From positions 252,057,127 to 252,121,126 of the forward strand of contig OV884056.1 of NCBI GenBank assembly GCA_930367215.1: a DNA stretch of 64,000 nucleotides, in the 5' to 3' direction. Source of the DNA: Pollenia angustigena (taxonomy: Eukaryota; Arthropoda; Insecta; Diptera; Polleniidae). A program made the translations under genes and the position numbers. The notes beneath the pieces are model-generated. The model did no database searches. It had not been told where the DNA came from and saw nothing but the letters and a program-made list of their open reading frames with translations. Positions within the stretch are counted from its first letter, which is position 1. Each line of letters starts with the position of its first letter. Positions 53,460-64,000 of the stretch are shown piece after piece.

Positions 53460-56011
53460 TTTACTCAATTAAGAGCGTAAATATGAGATTAAATTGTCCA
53501 TAACAACAATAACAACGGTGATTGAAAGTTTTAATGAAAATTTAAATTTATGAAAGCATTATTGAAATATGTTGCTTCTATAAAAAAATTTTTGATTTCA
53601 TAAATTTAATGGCATTTACATTAGATGTATGAAATAATTAAATCTTATATTTTTTGATTAACAATTAAACATTTTTTTAAGGAAACTATAATTTTGTATT
53701 AATCTATGAATATAGTTATGTTTGTATATTGTTTTCTTATGTTCCTAATTAAAATTTTTTGTTTAACTTGGACCAACTTAAGTTTTCATATATCCAATGA
53801 AAATTTTAAACGTAATTACGAAATCCAATGAAGCGATTTTAACGAAAATGCTTCATTATAACTATGAAATTCCATTTAGACAATGAAAATTTTCATTTAC
53901 CCAAGGAAATTTTTTTTATGAAAATGAATCATTAAATATATGAAGCATTTTTCTTTCAGTGTTTAGATTTTGTATTTTTGTGATTATTTGAATAAGTTTT
54001 TGGTACAAAATCGTTTGATAATTATTATTTACAATGAAATAAATTATTTATGCTGGATCTTGTCAAACTGTATAACTTGTATCTCCATCTACAAGTTTAA
54101 TAGAAATTATGTTAGATACTAAAGGTCTGCATGACTACATTTAAAAGGCATATGAATACATTCATTTGTTTTTTAAGTAGGTAAAGTTAAATACAACAAA
54201 CGATTTAAGTACGCAGTGCTTTACATTTTATGTTAAAAAAACAAATGAATGAACACACAAGGCGAAAGAGAAAAGAAAACAACTGTATTTAAACAGAAAA
54301 AAATACTACCACATTCAAATAAAACAGACATAATAAAATGTGTATAACTTTCGAATATAATATTATTTGAATGTTTTACTCATTACATGAATACATTAAT
54401 ATTATTACTAGTAACTTTTGTTATGGAAATCGAAAACGTAAAACGCAAGAATTTTAAAGTCCTTTTTAATATAATTTTAATCCAATTTTTATTATTTTTG
54501 TTCCAAATTCTGTTTAATAGAGATATATTTGTAATGAGAATAAACATAAGTACTAATTTTACTATGTAGTATTTCTTGCACACAGTCTAACTGTTACCAT
54601 ATACTTGCGTGTGTTTGCATTTGCAAATTGAGTAAATAAATATTCAAAGAAAAAGAGTGAATAGAATGTGTGCCTTTGTTATGATAAAGTAAAACACAGA
54701 CTACACTCTCTTTTATATTTTAACTCTTAAACTCTGTAAACCACTCTTTAACTATTTAAATATTTGAATGAATATTGGAATGCTTGTGTGTAATAAACAA
54801 ATGAATGTATTCTTGCAGCTCTTTATTAGATACCTCGGGAAATGGTTGTTTATATTCGCTTTGTCCTGCCGAACCATCACACCCCCATCTTCAGTACAGA
54901 GTTAATCTTTGAAGATTTTTAATAACCACAGACTCTATCAGTACAATCCTGGCTGCTGTGTGGTTAAGTAGATCTTTGTCTATTTGTAATTTTTATTGAT
55001 GCTGGTGTTGTACAGCATCTTCTATTTGCTTGCTGAATTTTATATATGGTGGAAATACAGGAAATTTTCTTTCCAAAAAGAGATTTATTAAATACGTGTA
55101 TTGAGTTTTTGCTAAATTAAAATGAACTCATCAAATGCTTCAGTAATTTCAAACTCTTTCATTATTTTTATAACCTCCTTTTTTTGGCTTTTGAAAAAGG
55201 CCACTATTAGTTCAATAATTTTGTAAAGAGTTTAAGGACTTACCTGTTGCTGGCAAGGTAACAAAAAATTCTGTATAAAACCAATCTTCATTTCTTTCAA
55301 GAAACACTTTAACAGTTCTTTTCGTCTTCTGCCAACGAATTTTTAAGTTTGGTATAACCGATTTTTGATTTTTTTTTTCAATATTAATTGTATGTATTCT
55401 TCTGAAAACTGGTAGTTTTTTCGTAATAACTTAGTCGCACTTAACAGATTTTTACCACTTTCAATGGAGGCAAGCATTAGTGCGCGCATTAAGCATTTAA
55501 AATTATTCATATTTTACATTTGTTGTTTTTTGAGAAAAACCAGATCATTTAAGCCGATTATAAAGTGATTTTGTTTACAAATCACGTACATTTTTGGTAT
55601 ATCTTTTAGATAATAAGTTTAACTTTAATTCAATGTTTAAACTAGATCGGTGGCAAATGGCGCCAACAGTTAAAATCCCAGTCAAAGTTGCGTAAGTAAG
55701 CCAAAAAACCTTTTATATTTCAAATGAATTAATTTCAAATCTGCTAGCAGTATATGCAAAATTCGTAGCAAAAAAAAAAAAAAAACCGGACAAGATACCC
55801 TTTCCAACAAGTTATAAAAAATAATTATAAAAATATTAAAAATACTCCCTTGAATATGGTTTAATTTTATCTCCTTCAAATCTTTAAAGTGTGTTCTGTC
55901 GCCATTTTCGAGAATACTTCTGTTGACATAATAACTAAAATTTCTGCAAATAATTATTGCTTGACATCTTAGCTTAACGATAGAATTTGTGGTATGGTTA
56001 ATTTCAAATAT
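53460..56011. other. No recognised gene
   Basis: AT-rich. Imperfect 'atgaaa(a)tttt(a)' repetition at 53520-53960. ORFs at 54383-54583 on both strands are low-complexity mirror readings. No element ends or RNA genes seen. Confidence 0.45.
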
Positions 56012-56025
56012 TTGTTCAAATCAAT

Positions 56026-56936
56026 AATTAGTATTGTGGTTATTTTGTTGAACTATTTATGGTTTTTAATCCAAATTTTTAATATTTTTAATTAGGCTTA
56101 AGTTCATGAAATTTAATTTTTCATTAAATTATTTTTATGAAGAAAGGAATCTTACAACATGAAAATTAATTAAAATTGTTATTGATAGTCTTTCTTTCTT
56201 GACGTGGCTGGGGCTCGAACCCCGGCCGGCAGGTTACCATGACATGTTTCGATTGCAACCACTAAATCTTCTCAGATGGATTTGCCGTCTTACACTCGCA
56301 GCCATCGACGACTGCTGACGTCAATAGTCAAATTCCTTTCTTCATAAAAATAATTTAATGAAAAATTAAATTTCATGAACTTAAGCCTAATTAAAAATAT
56401 TAAAAATTTGGATTAAAAACCATAAATAGTTCAACAAGATAACCACAATACTAATTATTGTTAAAGCTAAGGCACGATCTGAAAAGATCAACGGAAAAGA
56501 AAAAGACAAAATGAAAAAACAAAAAATGTACTTGGACTTTAAGAAAAATTCTTGACAAAAGTTCGAAAAAACAGAAGTAAGGAAAAGACATGTAAAATCA
56601 ATTAAAATGGATAATCATTGAGGAAAGCAAATTTCGATCTTCCAAATGTTAGAATACAATTTGGTTTAAGGATTGATGTTTGACTATTGACGTCAGCAGT
56701 CGTCGATGGCTGCGAGTGTAAGACGGCAAATCCATCTGAGGAGATTGAGTGGTTGCAATCGAAACATGTCATGGTAACCTGCCGGCCGGGGTTCGAGCCC
56801 CAGCCACGTCAAGAATGAAAGATTATCAATAACAATTTTAATTAATTTTCATGTTGTAAAATTCCTTTCTTCATAAAAATAATTTAATGAAAAATTAAAT
56901 TTCATGAACTTAAGCCTAATTAAAAATATTAAAAAA
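56026..56936. mobile_element. Snap-back tRNA-like retroposon, copy 3
   Basis: A forward partial unit (56026 to about 56334), then a short inverted piece (56335-56447), then an almost full inverted unit (56448-56936). Perfect 14-bp flanking duplication ttgttcaaatcaat (56012-56025 and 56937-56950). The right end stops in 'ttaaaaatattaaaaaa'. B-box-like 'ggttcgagccc' at about 56789 and its complement near 56212. Confidence 0.78.
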
Positions 56937-57089
56937 TTGTTCAAATCAATTATGAAATGCATACACATTATATTATCTACTGTGCTGCGGCGAGGGTTAG
57001 GTTGCTTTTTAGAGCCATTGTAGTTTTTGGCTTATTTGCATAGACCTGTGACTTGAGAAAACCACACAATAAAAAGTCTTAAAAGGTCA

Positions 57090-57245
57090 AATCGCACGAT
57101 CTCCGATCTCATCTCATCGCTCTCGTAAAATCTCTTCTTGAAGCCACATGTCTTTAATGCCCATGTCATCTAATTGAGGTCGAAAGAAGTTAGAAATAAT
57201 CGATATATAGCGACACAACATATGCCAAATTGTGGTCTGCGAAAA
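57090..57245 (-). pseudogene. rosa-type mariner transposase, heavily decayed
   Basis: The minus strand reads RYISIISNFFRPQLDDMGIK, then DMWLQ (second-Asp region lost), and after a large gap IVRFDLLRLFIVWF, comparable with the SCDLTPLDFFLW block of the intact copies. Older than the other rosa copies and apparently a third subfamily. No ends found. Confidence 0.6.
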
Positions 57246-57314
57246 GCCGACTTCTTGTGAGCGAAGCGAACACAACTGCCTTATTTTCTACTGGACATTC
57301 TAACGGAAAGTCTG

Positions 57315-57567
57315 AGTTTATACGGCTCATGTCTTATTGACAAGATTCTTCCTTTTTCTTCTTTGAACATGAATTGGCGTTCAAATGATTCGTGTCATGT
57401 TGACAACATGTGCTTTTTTGATATTGAAAACAATAACAAAATTAAACAACGAATGAAAAAGCAAAACGTAAAGACAGTACATGCATCTGTGTACTCGTTT
57501 CTTCTCCCCTCGTCCCTCTCGCCTATAAAGTAGCAATCATGTCAATAAGACAAGAGCCGTATGAACA
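57315..57567. mobile_element. ~253-bp MITE or foldback
   Basis: 'atacggctcatgtcttattg' near 57319 and the inverse 'caataagacaagagccgtat' near 57543, continuing to ~28 bp. No gene inside. Confidence 0.6.
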
Positions 57568-57569
57568 CA

Positions 57570-58613
57570 GACAAAGTGGCGAAGTTGTTGGTTGAATGTT
57601 TGCTCATCTAGTGGACTCGCACTTATCCACTTGAACAAAATGGGCGTTATTTCGATAAAACAATTTTATTATTTGCACTTGTAATTGAACTCTTTATCCA
57701 TTGATTGGGATTTGGTAAAACAGACTGAATCGGTGTCAGCCAATTTGACAAATCCTTAATATCTATTTTGAAACCCTTTATAACTTTAAGCGCCAATAGG
57801 TCCAGGGCAAGCCCAACTTTACATAATAAGCTAGCTTAAGCTTCTTTCAAAAAACAAAAAAATCAAAATCAAAAATATCCCATTTCTTATGTAATGTGCG
57901 ATCAATTTCGCACTTTGCTTTAGCAAATGGCAGTTTCATTAAACTTAACGAAGATTTACATAAATATATTTGCACAGTTGCTTAAGCCAGCTAATGCATA
58001 TTACGGTTTGGTCTTAGCTTGTTTTCATCACATATTTTCTTTTAGTCTTATTACAGTTGTTTTTATAAGTATGTATTCATGCTTTTTTAGATGATAATTA
58101 AAGGAGATTTAAAATAATTTTAAATGACAGCACTTGTAGCATTAAAAATTTATAAGATTTATTTCCGTTTGATGTAGAATAAAAATATTTGTATGTAGAA
58201 CGCATTAACAGTCAAACCATTTAAACTAAAACTTTACCAAACAAACCAACTAGAAAGTCGGTTAGTCTGTCAGGCAACTATAACCAACTTTTCTTTCTTA
58301 TTATATTTACAAATAATTTTTAAAATAAAGTAAAAAATAAATTTCCATTTCTCTTTTCATTATATTTCACTTTATATTCATATCATCACTTATTTGAAAG
58401 AAAAAGGAGTAAAATTAATGAATACGAGTTAATTTGTGTTAAATGTGTTAAATTTATTTTGAGAGATATAAACACATTTGTAAATTCTCAATTAATCACC
58501 AAAATAATTGAAACAAACAAAAAATTGTTTAATTTTGCACCTATCACCAAAATGATTATACCTAATAACATAAAAGAAGCAATTAATTAAGCTCGAGGTC
58601 CAGGTTTTTTTGT
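57570..58613. other. No recognised gene
   Basis: AT-rich; no ORF, tRNA-like motif or element end that I can support. Confidence 0.45.
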
Positions 58614-59815
58614 TTTTATACCCATCACCACAGGTGGAAAAGGGTATATATAAGTTTTTCATTCCGTTTGTAATTTCTACAATATTGATCTTAGACCCTA
58701 TAAAGTATATATATTCTGGGTCCTTAGGAGGAGAGAAGTTGATTTGACGATATCCGTCCTTCCGTCCGTCTGTCCATCCGTCCGTCTGTCCGTCTTACGT
58801 TTGATATGTGTTTTCCGGAGACTCCAGACATGATAGCGGCTACGTTGTTTTACATTTATGTCACATATAGTCCACCATTTCTTGCTACTGAAATTCAGCC
58901 AGATCGGTCCAGCAATGGCTGAGATATGACCAAAAAACCACGACTGCCTCTAATTTTTCCAAAAAATCCCTTGTGGTTGTTGTATTTGTATTACTTTTTT
59001 CTGTATATCTGGAGAACGGCAAGAGCCAAAGCTTTAAGATTAAGTAATTAAGCATCCTACAAAATGTGGGCGGGATTGGAGAAGTAGGCGTGGTACCTCT
59101 CATACAAAAAGTATTAAAAATTGTATAAAAACCTGAATTTTTTGACTGATTTATGACCTAAGGTTATGTCTTATATATCAGAAGATCGGAAATTTTTAAT
59201 AGAAAATATTTTCTGAAAAATTCGGGAAAATCGGTTCAGATACGAAAAAGTAATGACCAAAATATTAATTTTTTTTTGAAAAATACCCTTTTTCAGGAAC
59301 CATAGATCTTCCCGAGTCCACGTTTTATAGCCAAAATAACTTCTTTAACACGTCGGTATATAAATCTGTCAAAACGGTTAAGAAATAGCAGAGTTATGAC
59401 CAAAATACTGAAATCCAAAAAATTACTCTTTTTTTTATAATTAAGATTGTTTTTTATACCCTTCACCGAAGGTCCTACACCCTATAAAGTATATATATTC
59501 TGGGTTCTTATGCAAAGCGAAGCTCAAATCCGGTTGTCGTCTCTTCTTCCTATCCCCTCACCACCCCTTCCTATTTGTTTACATATACTAGCATAATGCC
59601 CAATATGATTTTCGTTATCACCCTTCTTTATTATTTCATAATAAAAAATATTTACCAGTTATCGCTTTTTAAATTTCATTTATAATGAAGTCGTAAGTAT
59701 TGTAAATATGTATGTATATGTATATGTAAAAATTATTTAGTTTCTCTCTATTCTACTCGCACAATGGTGAAGGGTATATAAGATTCGGCACAGCGGAATA
59801 TAGCACTCTTACTTG
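58614..59815 (+). mobile_element. mini-me-like element(s)
   Basis: Starts 'tatacccatcaccacaggtg', with core 'gtatatatattctgggtcct' and a long GTCY run (58755-58797). A second start 'tatacccttcaccgaaggtc' and core follow at 59455, and one end 'aagattcggcacagcggaat' at 59781, so two units overlap or one is nested. Inner 'aaatagcagagttatgacca' repeats. Non-coding. Confidence 0.65.
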
Positions 59816-59843
59816 CTTTATATTAAAATCATATTTTATTTTT

Positions 59844-59880
59844 CCAATATTTCGCTACAAGACATCGAGTAGCATCAGCA
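59844..59880 (-). ncRNA. Hammerhead-ribozyme-like motif, Penelope fragment 2
   Basis: Minus strand: CTGATGC, a GCTAC/GTAGC stem II, then GAAATATTGG. The last core base (A9) is C, so the ribozyme is probably inactive. It sits ~245 bp after the endonuclease frame, about the same place as in the 14.6 kb copy. Confidence 0.4.
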
Positions 59881-60124
59881 GGGTTAAAGCTACAAAAATA
59901 TATAAAAACAGATGAATACAAAACATCAATAACAATCAAACCAATAAGAAAATTACGCACAAAACAAAAAGTATAAAACAACAAAAAACACTCAATGCAA
60001 CAAAAACAATGCTTACATATAATTTAAACAATTTTTTTCAAAAAACAAAACGTTAAAAAAGTAGTTATCACTACTTCTTCTGATATTGCACTGATTTTAA
60101 ACTTTATATTGCACTGTATGCATA

Positions 60125-60654
60125 TTAATTATTGCACTGGGTTCTTTTGTTCTTATTAACTAAATGACGATAGAATTCTGCATAGTTCTCTGTGAGATCA
60201 GCCTTAAAGTTAATTCTCTCCCTTGTTGGTGTATTTATAACGTGGAGTACTTCTAGCATGTAGCGGCGTTTGTCAACGCCGTGATTTTCAAATGCACAGT
60301 GGGCCGCTAATGATGTTTTATGTGTAACATCATAAGTTCGAGATTTTTGGTCTGATTTGTGTCCGGATAATCGTGTTTTAAGTCTGTTTTTAGTTGTCCC
60401 AATGTAAACCATATTACATTTATTGGCATTGTTGCCATTACAGGGTATTTTATATACAACATTTGATTTTTCAAGGTTGTCAATTTTGTCTTACTAAATA
60501 AATTCCCTAGTGTATTGAAGGTTTTGTAAGCCATACTATATCTTTCTCCATTAAAAAGTTTTGATTCTTCAAAACGTTTCTGGCACATAAATAATAGATT
60601 TGTAAACTTTTTCTTCTTCTTTGTCTTTTTTTCTTTGAGCCTTATCTTTTCCAT
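60125..60654 (-). pseudogene. Penelope-like GIY-YIG endonuclease, frameshifted
   Basis: Minus strand. The upstream frame (60654 on) gives KFTNLLFMCQKRFEESKLFN and FNTLGNLFSKTK. After frame changes near 60475 and 60410 it goes on as MVYIGTTKNRLKTRLSGHKS, TSLAAHC, RRYMLEVLHVINTPTRERIN to a stop at 60125. Aligns along its length with the 13.9-14.5 kb protein (YVGTTKSTLKTRLSGHKS). Clearly inactive. Confidence 0.8.
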
Positions 60655-60660
60655 ATTCCC

Positions 60661-61284
60661 GAATCAGTTTTTCGGTGATATTTCTTGGAAATGTAAAATG
60701 TGTCGTATTTTATACTAAATATTTAAAATTGCAAAACAAGGATTTTTTTTAATAAAAAAGTTTTTACATTTTAATTACAAAAATAATTAAAAATGTTATA
60801 GTTTCGATTTTAATGAAATTTGGTGAGAAGGTTCCTTTTATCTTATAAGGAACATATATGAACGAACAAAATTTTTAAAATATTGTTTTCGAAGGTTATG
60901 TTATATTCAAAATGTCATAATTTCGCCGAATAAGCCGAATGTGTTAATCTGATTTCTTCAATATCTCGAAACCTACTTGACATACGAAGATGATTTTAAT
61001 GTCATTTTAAAGAGAATACTTGGGGCTACAAACCATATATTTAAAAATTTTTTTTGAAAAATGTATGTATCTGCAAAATATTAAATTTTAAAAAAGGACT
61101 AAGTCAAAAACTTATTTTTTTATTTGGCTAATTTTTTTTAGATAATACCTAAAACTGTTCTTTAAAAATCCTGAAACTTTGAAGGAGATGTTTTTTTTTA
61201 AGATATGATTTTTTTTCTTTCGCAACCTTTAAAAAAATAATCTTAAAATAGAATTTTAATATTGTATTTTTGAGCAATTAGAAC
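60661..61284. other. No recognised gene
   Basis: AT-rich; no coding or RNA signal seen. Confidence 0.4.
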
Positions 61285-61450
61285 ACTGTGCTAGTTGCAA
61301 AAAACAGAGAAGCCGAGCACCTAGCATTTTCACCCAATTGGGGCACGCTGAATCCAGTGGTGCTAACCGTTTTTTTTTAGGTTAGCCCTTGTTTTCAAGA
61401 TTTCGAAAATGTAGGAGGTTGCACTCAAAAACGGTTCAGTTTATTTTTTG
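61285..61450 (-). repeat. Dispersed repeat R5, inverted copy
   Basis: The reverse complement matches 3400-3550, including 'accactggattcagcgt' and 'aacctcctacattttcga'. Confidence 0.6.
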
Positions 61451-61599
61451 TAACGAACCATAAGTAAAAGGGACTTAACATTAAGAAGACCTTGCTACTT
61501 ATAAATGTAGGAGGTTGCACTCAAAAACGGTTCAGTTTATTTTTTGTAACGAACCATAAGTAAAAGGGACTTAACATTAAGAAGACCTTGCTACTTATA
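61408..61599 (+). repeat. Perfect 96-bp tandem duplication
   Basis: 'aatgtaggaggttgcactca' at 61409 recurs at 61505, and the following sequence to 'gaccttgctacttataaa' is the same in both units. No differences seen, so it is recent or an assembly artefact. Confidence 0.85.
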
Positions 61600-62513
61600 A
61601 ACCGGCCGTGCTCAGGGATATGGGGGGGATCTTCGTCTTGTTTTAACGTTAAGTCGAATAGTACATTTAAAATAAAAAAATTTAAGTAGCAAAAAATTTC
61701 GATTTCATTACAAAACAAAAAAAACAAATATATGGAAATAAATTATGCTCTACTTGGAAGAGGAACTAGATGTCACCCGCCTCCTACCATTCTTTACCCT
61801 CCCATGAGGTAATATAATGTAGATGTTCGTTAAAAAAAAAAATGAAAATTAAAATAGAAACATAATATAGGAAACAAACAAAAAATGGAAAATTAATGGA
61901 AAACAACTTTCGAAATTAACAAAGGTACATTGCAAAAGGAAAATTTGCAATGAAAATCCTAAGTTAAATCTTAAGCAACCGGAGAACAAAATTCTTAGAA
62001 ACCCATGCGAGTAAATAACCGACTTAATCAGTTATAAAAATCTCAAACATAATATCTAAAAATTTAATTTTGAGATAAAAACCAAATAAAGTATGCCAAT
62101 TTTCAGTGAGTGTAATCTCCAAAAGAGGGGAAAAAGATACAATCTCCAACTAAAATATCGTCATTTAAGTAGAAAGACTAAATTCTATATAATCATCAGG
62201 TAAAATAATCAGAGCTTAGTCCAATATACTAAATCCAATAATGATTAGTATAGAATGACAAAAAGTAAAAGGGGTAAATAATAAAAAAAAAAATAAAGAG
62301 TAATTGAAACCACGGAATTACTTTATTTATGAAACCACAGCAGAGTTGTTAAATAATAATACCATAAGGATAATTTCATGAATTTTCTTAAATTAAAAAA
62401 AATCTGTTGTATTTTTCAAATCAAGCAAATCTTTTTTTTTTAATATTAATTTTGTAAATTTAATTTTTTATAAATCATTTAAAAACCACCCAACCAACTA
62501 AAAATTAGAAAAA

Positions 62514-62590
62514 ACAAGTAAGAGTGCTAGATTCGGCCGTGCTGAATCGAATATACCCTTCACCATCTTAAAATATATTTTCGGACGGGC
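62514..62590 (-). repeat. mini-me-like terminal fragment, inverted
   Basis: 'acaagtaagagtgctagatt' and 'tcgaatatacccttcaccat' are the complement of the end and start motifs of the 58.6-59.8 kb element brought together. Confidence 0.55.
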
Positions 62591-62915
62591 ATATTGCAAA
62601 AAAAAAAAACTTTTGCCAGCAAGCTGTACCAACCCCTTTAAATTGAACTGAAATTGTTAAAATCGATCAGCAAATGAGTTATTCATGCCAGTTTGTACTT
62701 AAGCAGAACCTTTCGCAAGTAATTTTCGCTTAAACTCGCGCAAGTAACGAAGATATTCGATAATACATTTTTTGGGCGATCGTCTGCCAGCGCCAATTCC
62801 CCAAATATATTTATGGCAGCTATCATTGAGCAACATAATAATTAAAGCATAAACATGACATCTGCGACAAGAATGTTGTTATGGATTTCACTATTCGTTT
62901 TTCTTGTCGTTTTTT

Positions 62916-62948
<33 letters not shown>

Positions 62949-63100
62949 CAAAATATTAAGAACAAGAATCTAGCCTTACGATGCTAACAAATTGCTAGTG
63001 AAATACTGATATAAAGTAAAATCATGAACAAATAAAAGGCCAAATAAAGATTAATTATAAAAATATTGTTAAAATATAAAACAAAAATATTGTAGGCGGC

Positions 63101-63774
63101 CAGTGATGTTAACTTTTAATTTTTCATTACCGTACGGCCCTCTTAAAATTACCTTTTCTGAGAAGAAATTACTGTACGCAAAGGTTTTTTAATTTATTAA
63201 TATTTTAAATATGTTTTATAAAAAATTTTCATGAAAAGCTTTGTTTTGAAATACATTTTAAACCAAAATATTGACACGCAATATTCATATCTACCCGCTG
63301 TAAAATATAGTGCTATTTTATCATCTTCTTATGATGAAACCACTGGTTTAAAAGTCCTTTTTATATGCCTTTAATACAAAATGAATATGTTATATTTTTG
63401 CTTTTACTGAAAATTTTTAATAATTACTATAGTTAAATGCATCACATTACGGCTATTTTAAATGCTTAAACAATTGTTGATTTTGAAACAACCAAAAAGT
63501 TAAAAATACAATTAATTATATACAATGAGTTATTTAATTTTTCATATTTTACACTAATCAGCATTTGCAGAAACATAACATTCTTAACTTTTTGTATTAC
63601 ATTTATGAAAATCGCATCTCAAAAGTTAGGATCATAAAGCCTTCATATGTATGTATATGAATATCAAAAACCCAAATCTTGATATTACCGTTTTTTAAAT
63701 GAAATTACCTTGCTACCTTTTGGGGCTCAAAATTACCGTAAAAAAGGGTAATTACCGTACGGTTAACATCACTG
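63101..63774. mobile_element. hAT-type MITE with perfect 8-bp duplication
   Basis: Ends CAGTGATGTTAAC and inverse, followed inward by 'attaccgtacgg' repeats at both sides. Target duplication TAGGCGGC is exact (63093-63100 and 63775-63782). 674 bp, AT-rich, with no transposase. CAGTG-type ends and an 8-bp duplication identify hAT. Confidence 0.88.
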
Positions 63775-63914
63775 TAGGCGGCTCTAAGTTTACTTTAAGA
63801 CGTCGCTAAACTTATATTCTTCACCGCCGATGGTAATTACATATCTACTTTTGGTTTTGATCAAGTGTCAAACTGCAAATACACAACTAAAAAATAAGAA
63901 ATTTAAAAAAGGTT

Positions 63915-64000
63915 AGGATTATTTATTTATTTTATTCAATCTATAGATATGATTCCTTACAGGATACTATATATTACAAGAATTTGCTATATAAAGACAT
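63915..64000 (-). mobile_element. jockey-type LINE 3' end, cut by the window edge
   Basis: The minus strand ends in a TAAATAAATAA tail preceded by 'gtaaggaatcatatctatag', comparable with the end of the 25.1 kb LINE ('ctgaaaggaggtaatccata'). The body lies beyond position 64000. Confidence 0.55.

Larger units (their letters stand above)
59844..60660 (-). mobile_element. Penelope-like element fragment 2
   Basis: A 5'-truncated, minus-strand copy: endonuclease region, ~245-bp AT-rich spacer, hammerhead-like motif. No inverted partner arm was found. No reverse transcriptase upstream. Confidence 0.7.

Noticed and set aside
54383..54583. Overlapping ORFs on both strands
   Set aside because: Low-complexity Ile/Leu/Lys readings of AT-rich DNA; neither has family features.

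Overview
The window is AT-rich, gene-poor insect DNA made almost entirely of transposable elements. The element set (mini-me-like repeats with GTCY microsatellites, a 17.6/297-type Ty3/gypsy element primed by tRNA-Ser, D41D 'rosa'-type mariners, jockey-like LINEs, Penelope-like fragments, many hAT MITEs) suggests a higher fly (Brachycera, perhaps a muscoid/calyptrate). That placement is inference. I found no convincing host gene, rRNA or CRISPR array, and the window could be intergenic or a long intron.

Layout. 1-8 kb: degenerate repeats, a TIR element with a MITE inside it, an internally deleted rosa-type mariner, and the first of three 'snap-back' elements (tRNA-like promoter motifs, inverted arms, 13-14 bp target duplications). 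8.16-11.82 kb: a deep nest of hAT, same-family hAT, pogo/Tigger, another hAT, and a snap-back fragment, with target duplications readable at most levels. 13.05-15.03 kb: a TIR element split by a Penelope-like fragment that encodes a GIY-YIG endonuclease, lies between 378-bp inverted arms and carries hammerhead-ribozyme-like motifs. 15.2-24.16 kb: a TTAA-flanked piggyBac-like element split by a deleted rosa copy and by a complete Ty3/gypsy element (17319-24090) whose two 454-bp LTRs look identical. 25.1-28.8 kb: a 5'-truncated jockey-type LINE split by a rosa copy and a MITE. 29.8-30.6 kb: the RNase H end of a second LINE. 33.3-34.6 kb: a rosa element with an intact 361-codon transposase. 35.9-41.2 kb: a piggyBac transposase remnant, snap-back copy 2 and hAT remnants. 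41.4-48.2 kb: MITEs and local duplications. 48.27-49.13 kb: a TIR element carrying a MADF-domain ORF. 51.8-53.3 kb: a mini-me-like element whose core has expanded into a 153-bp tandem array. 56-60.7 kb: snap-back copy 3, a rosa remnant, mini-me-like copies and a second Penelope fragment. 63.1-63.8 kb: a hAT MITE with a perfect 8-bp duplication.

Function. Only the Ty3/gypsy element (gag, pol, both LTRs, PBS, PPT and a likely -1 frameshift heptamer) and the 33-34 kb rosa element look coding-competent. Everything else is non-autonomous or decayed. The most unusual item is the snap-back family: its long inverted arms resemble a foldback DNA transposon, but its duplication length and A-rich variable end resemble a retroposed SINE.
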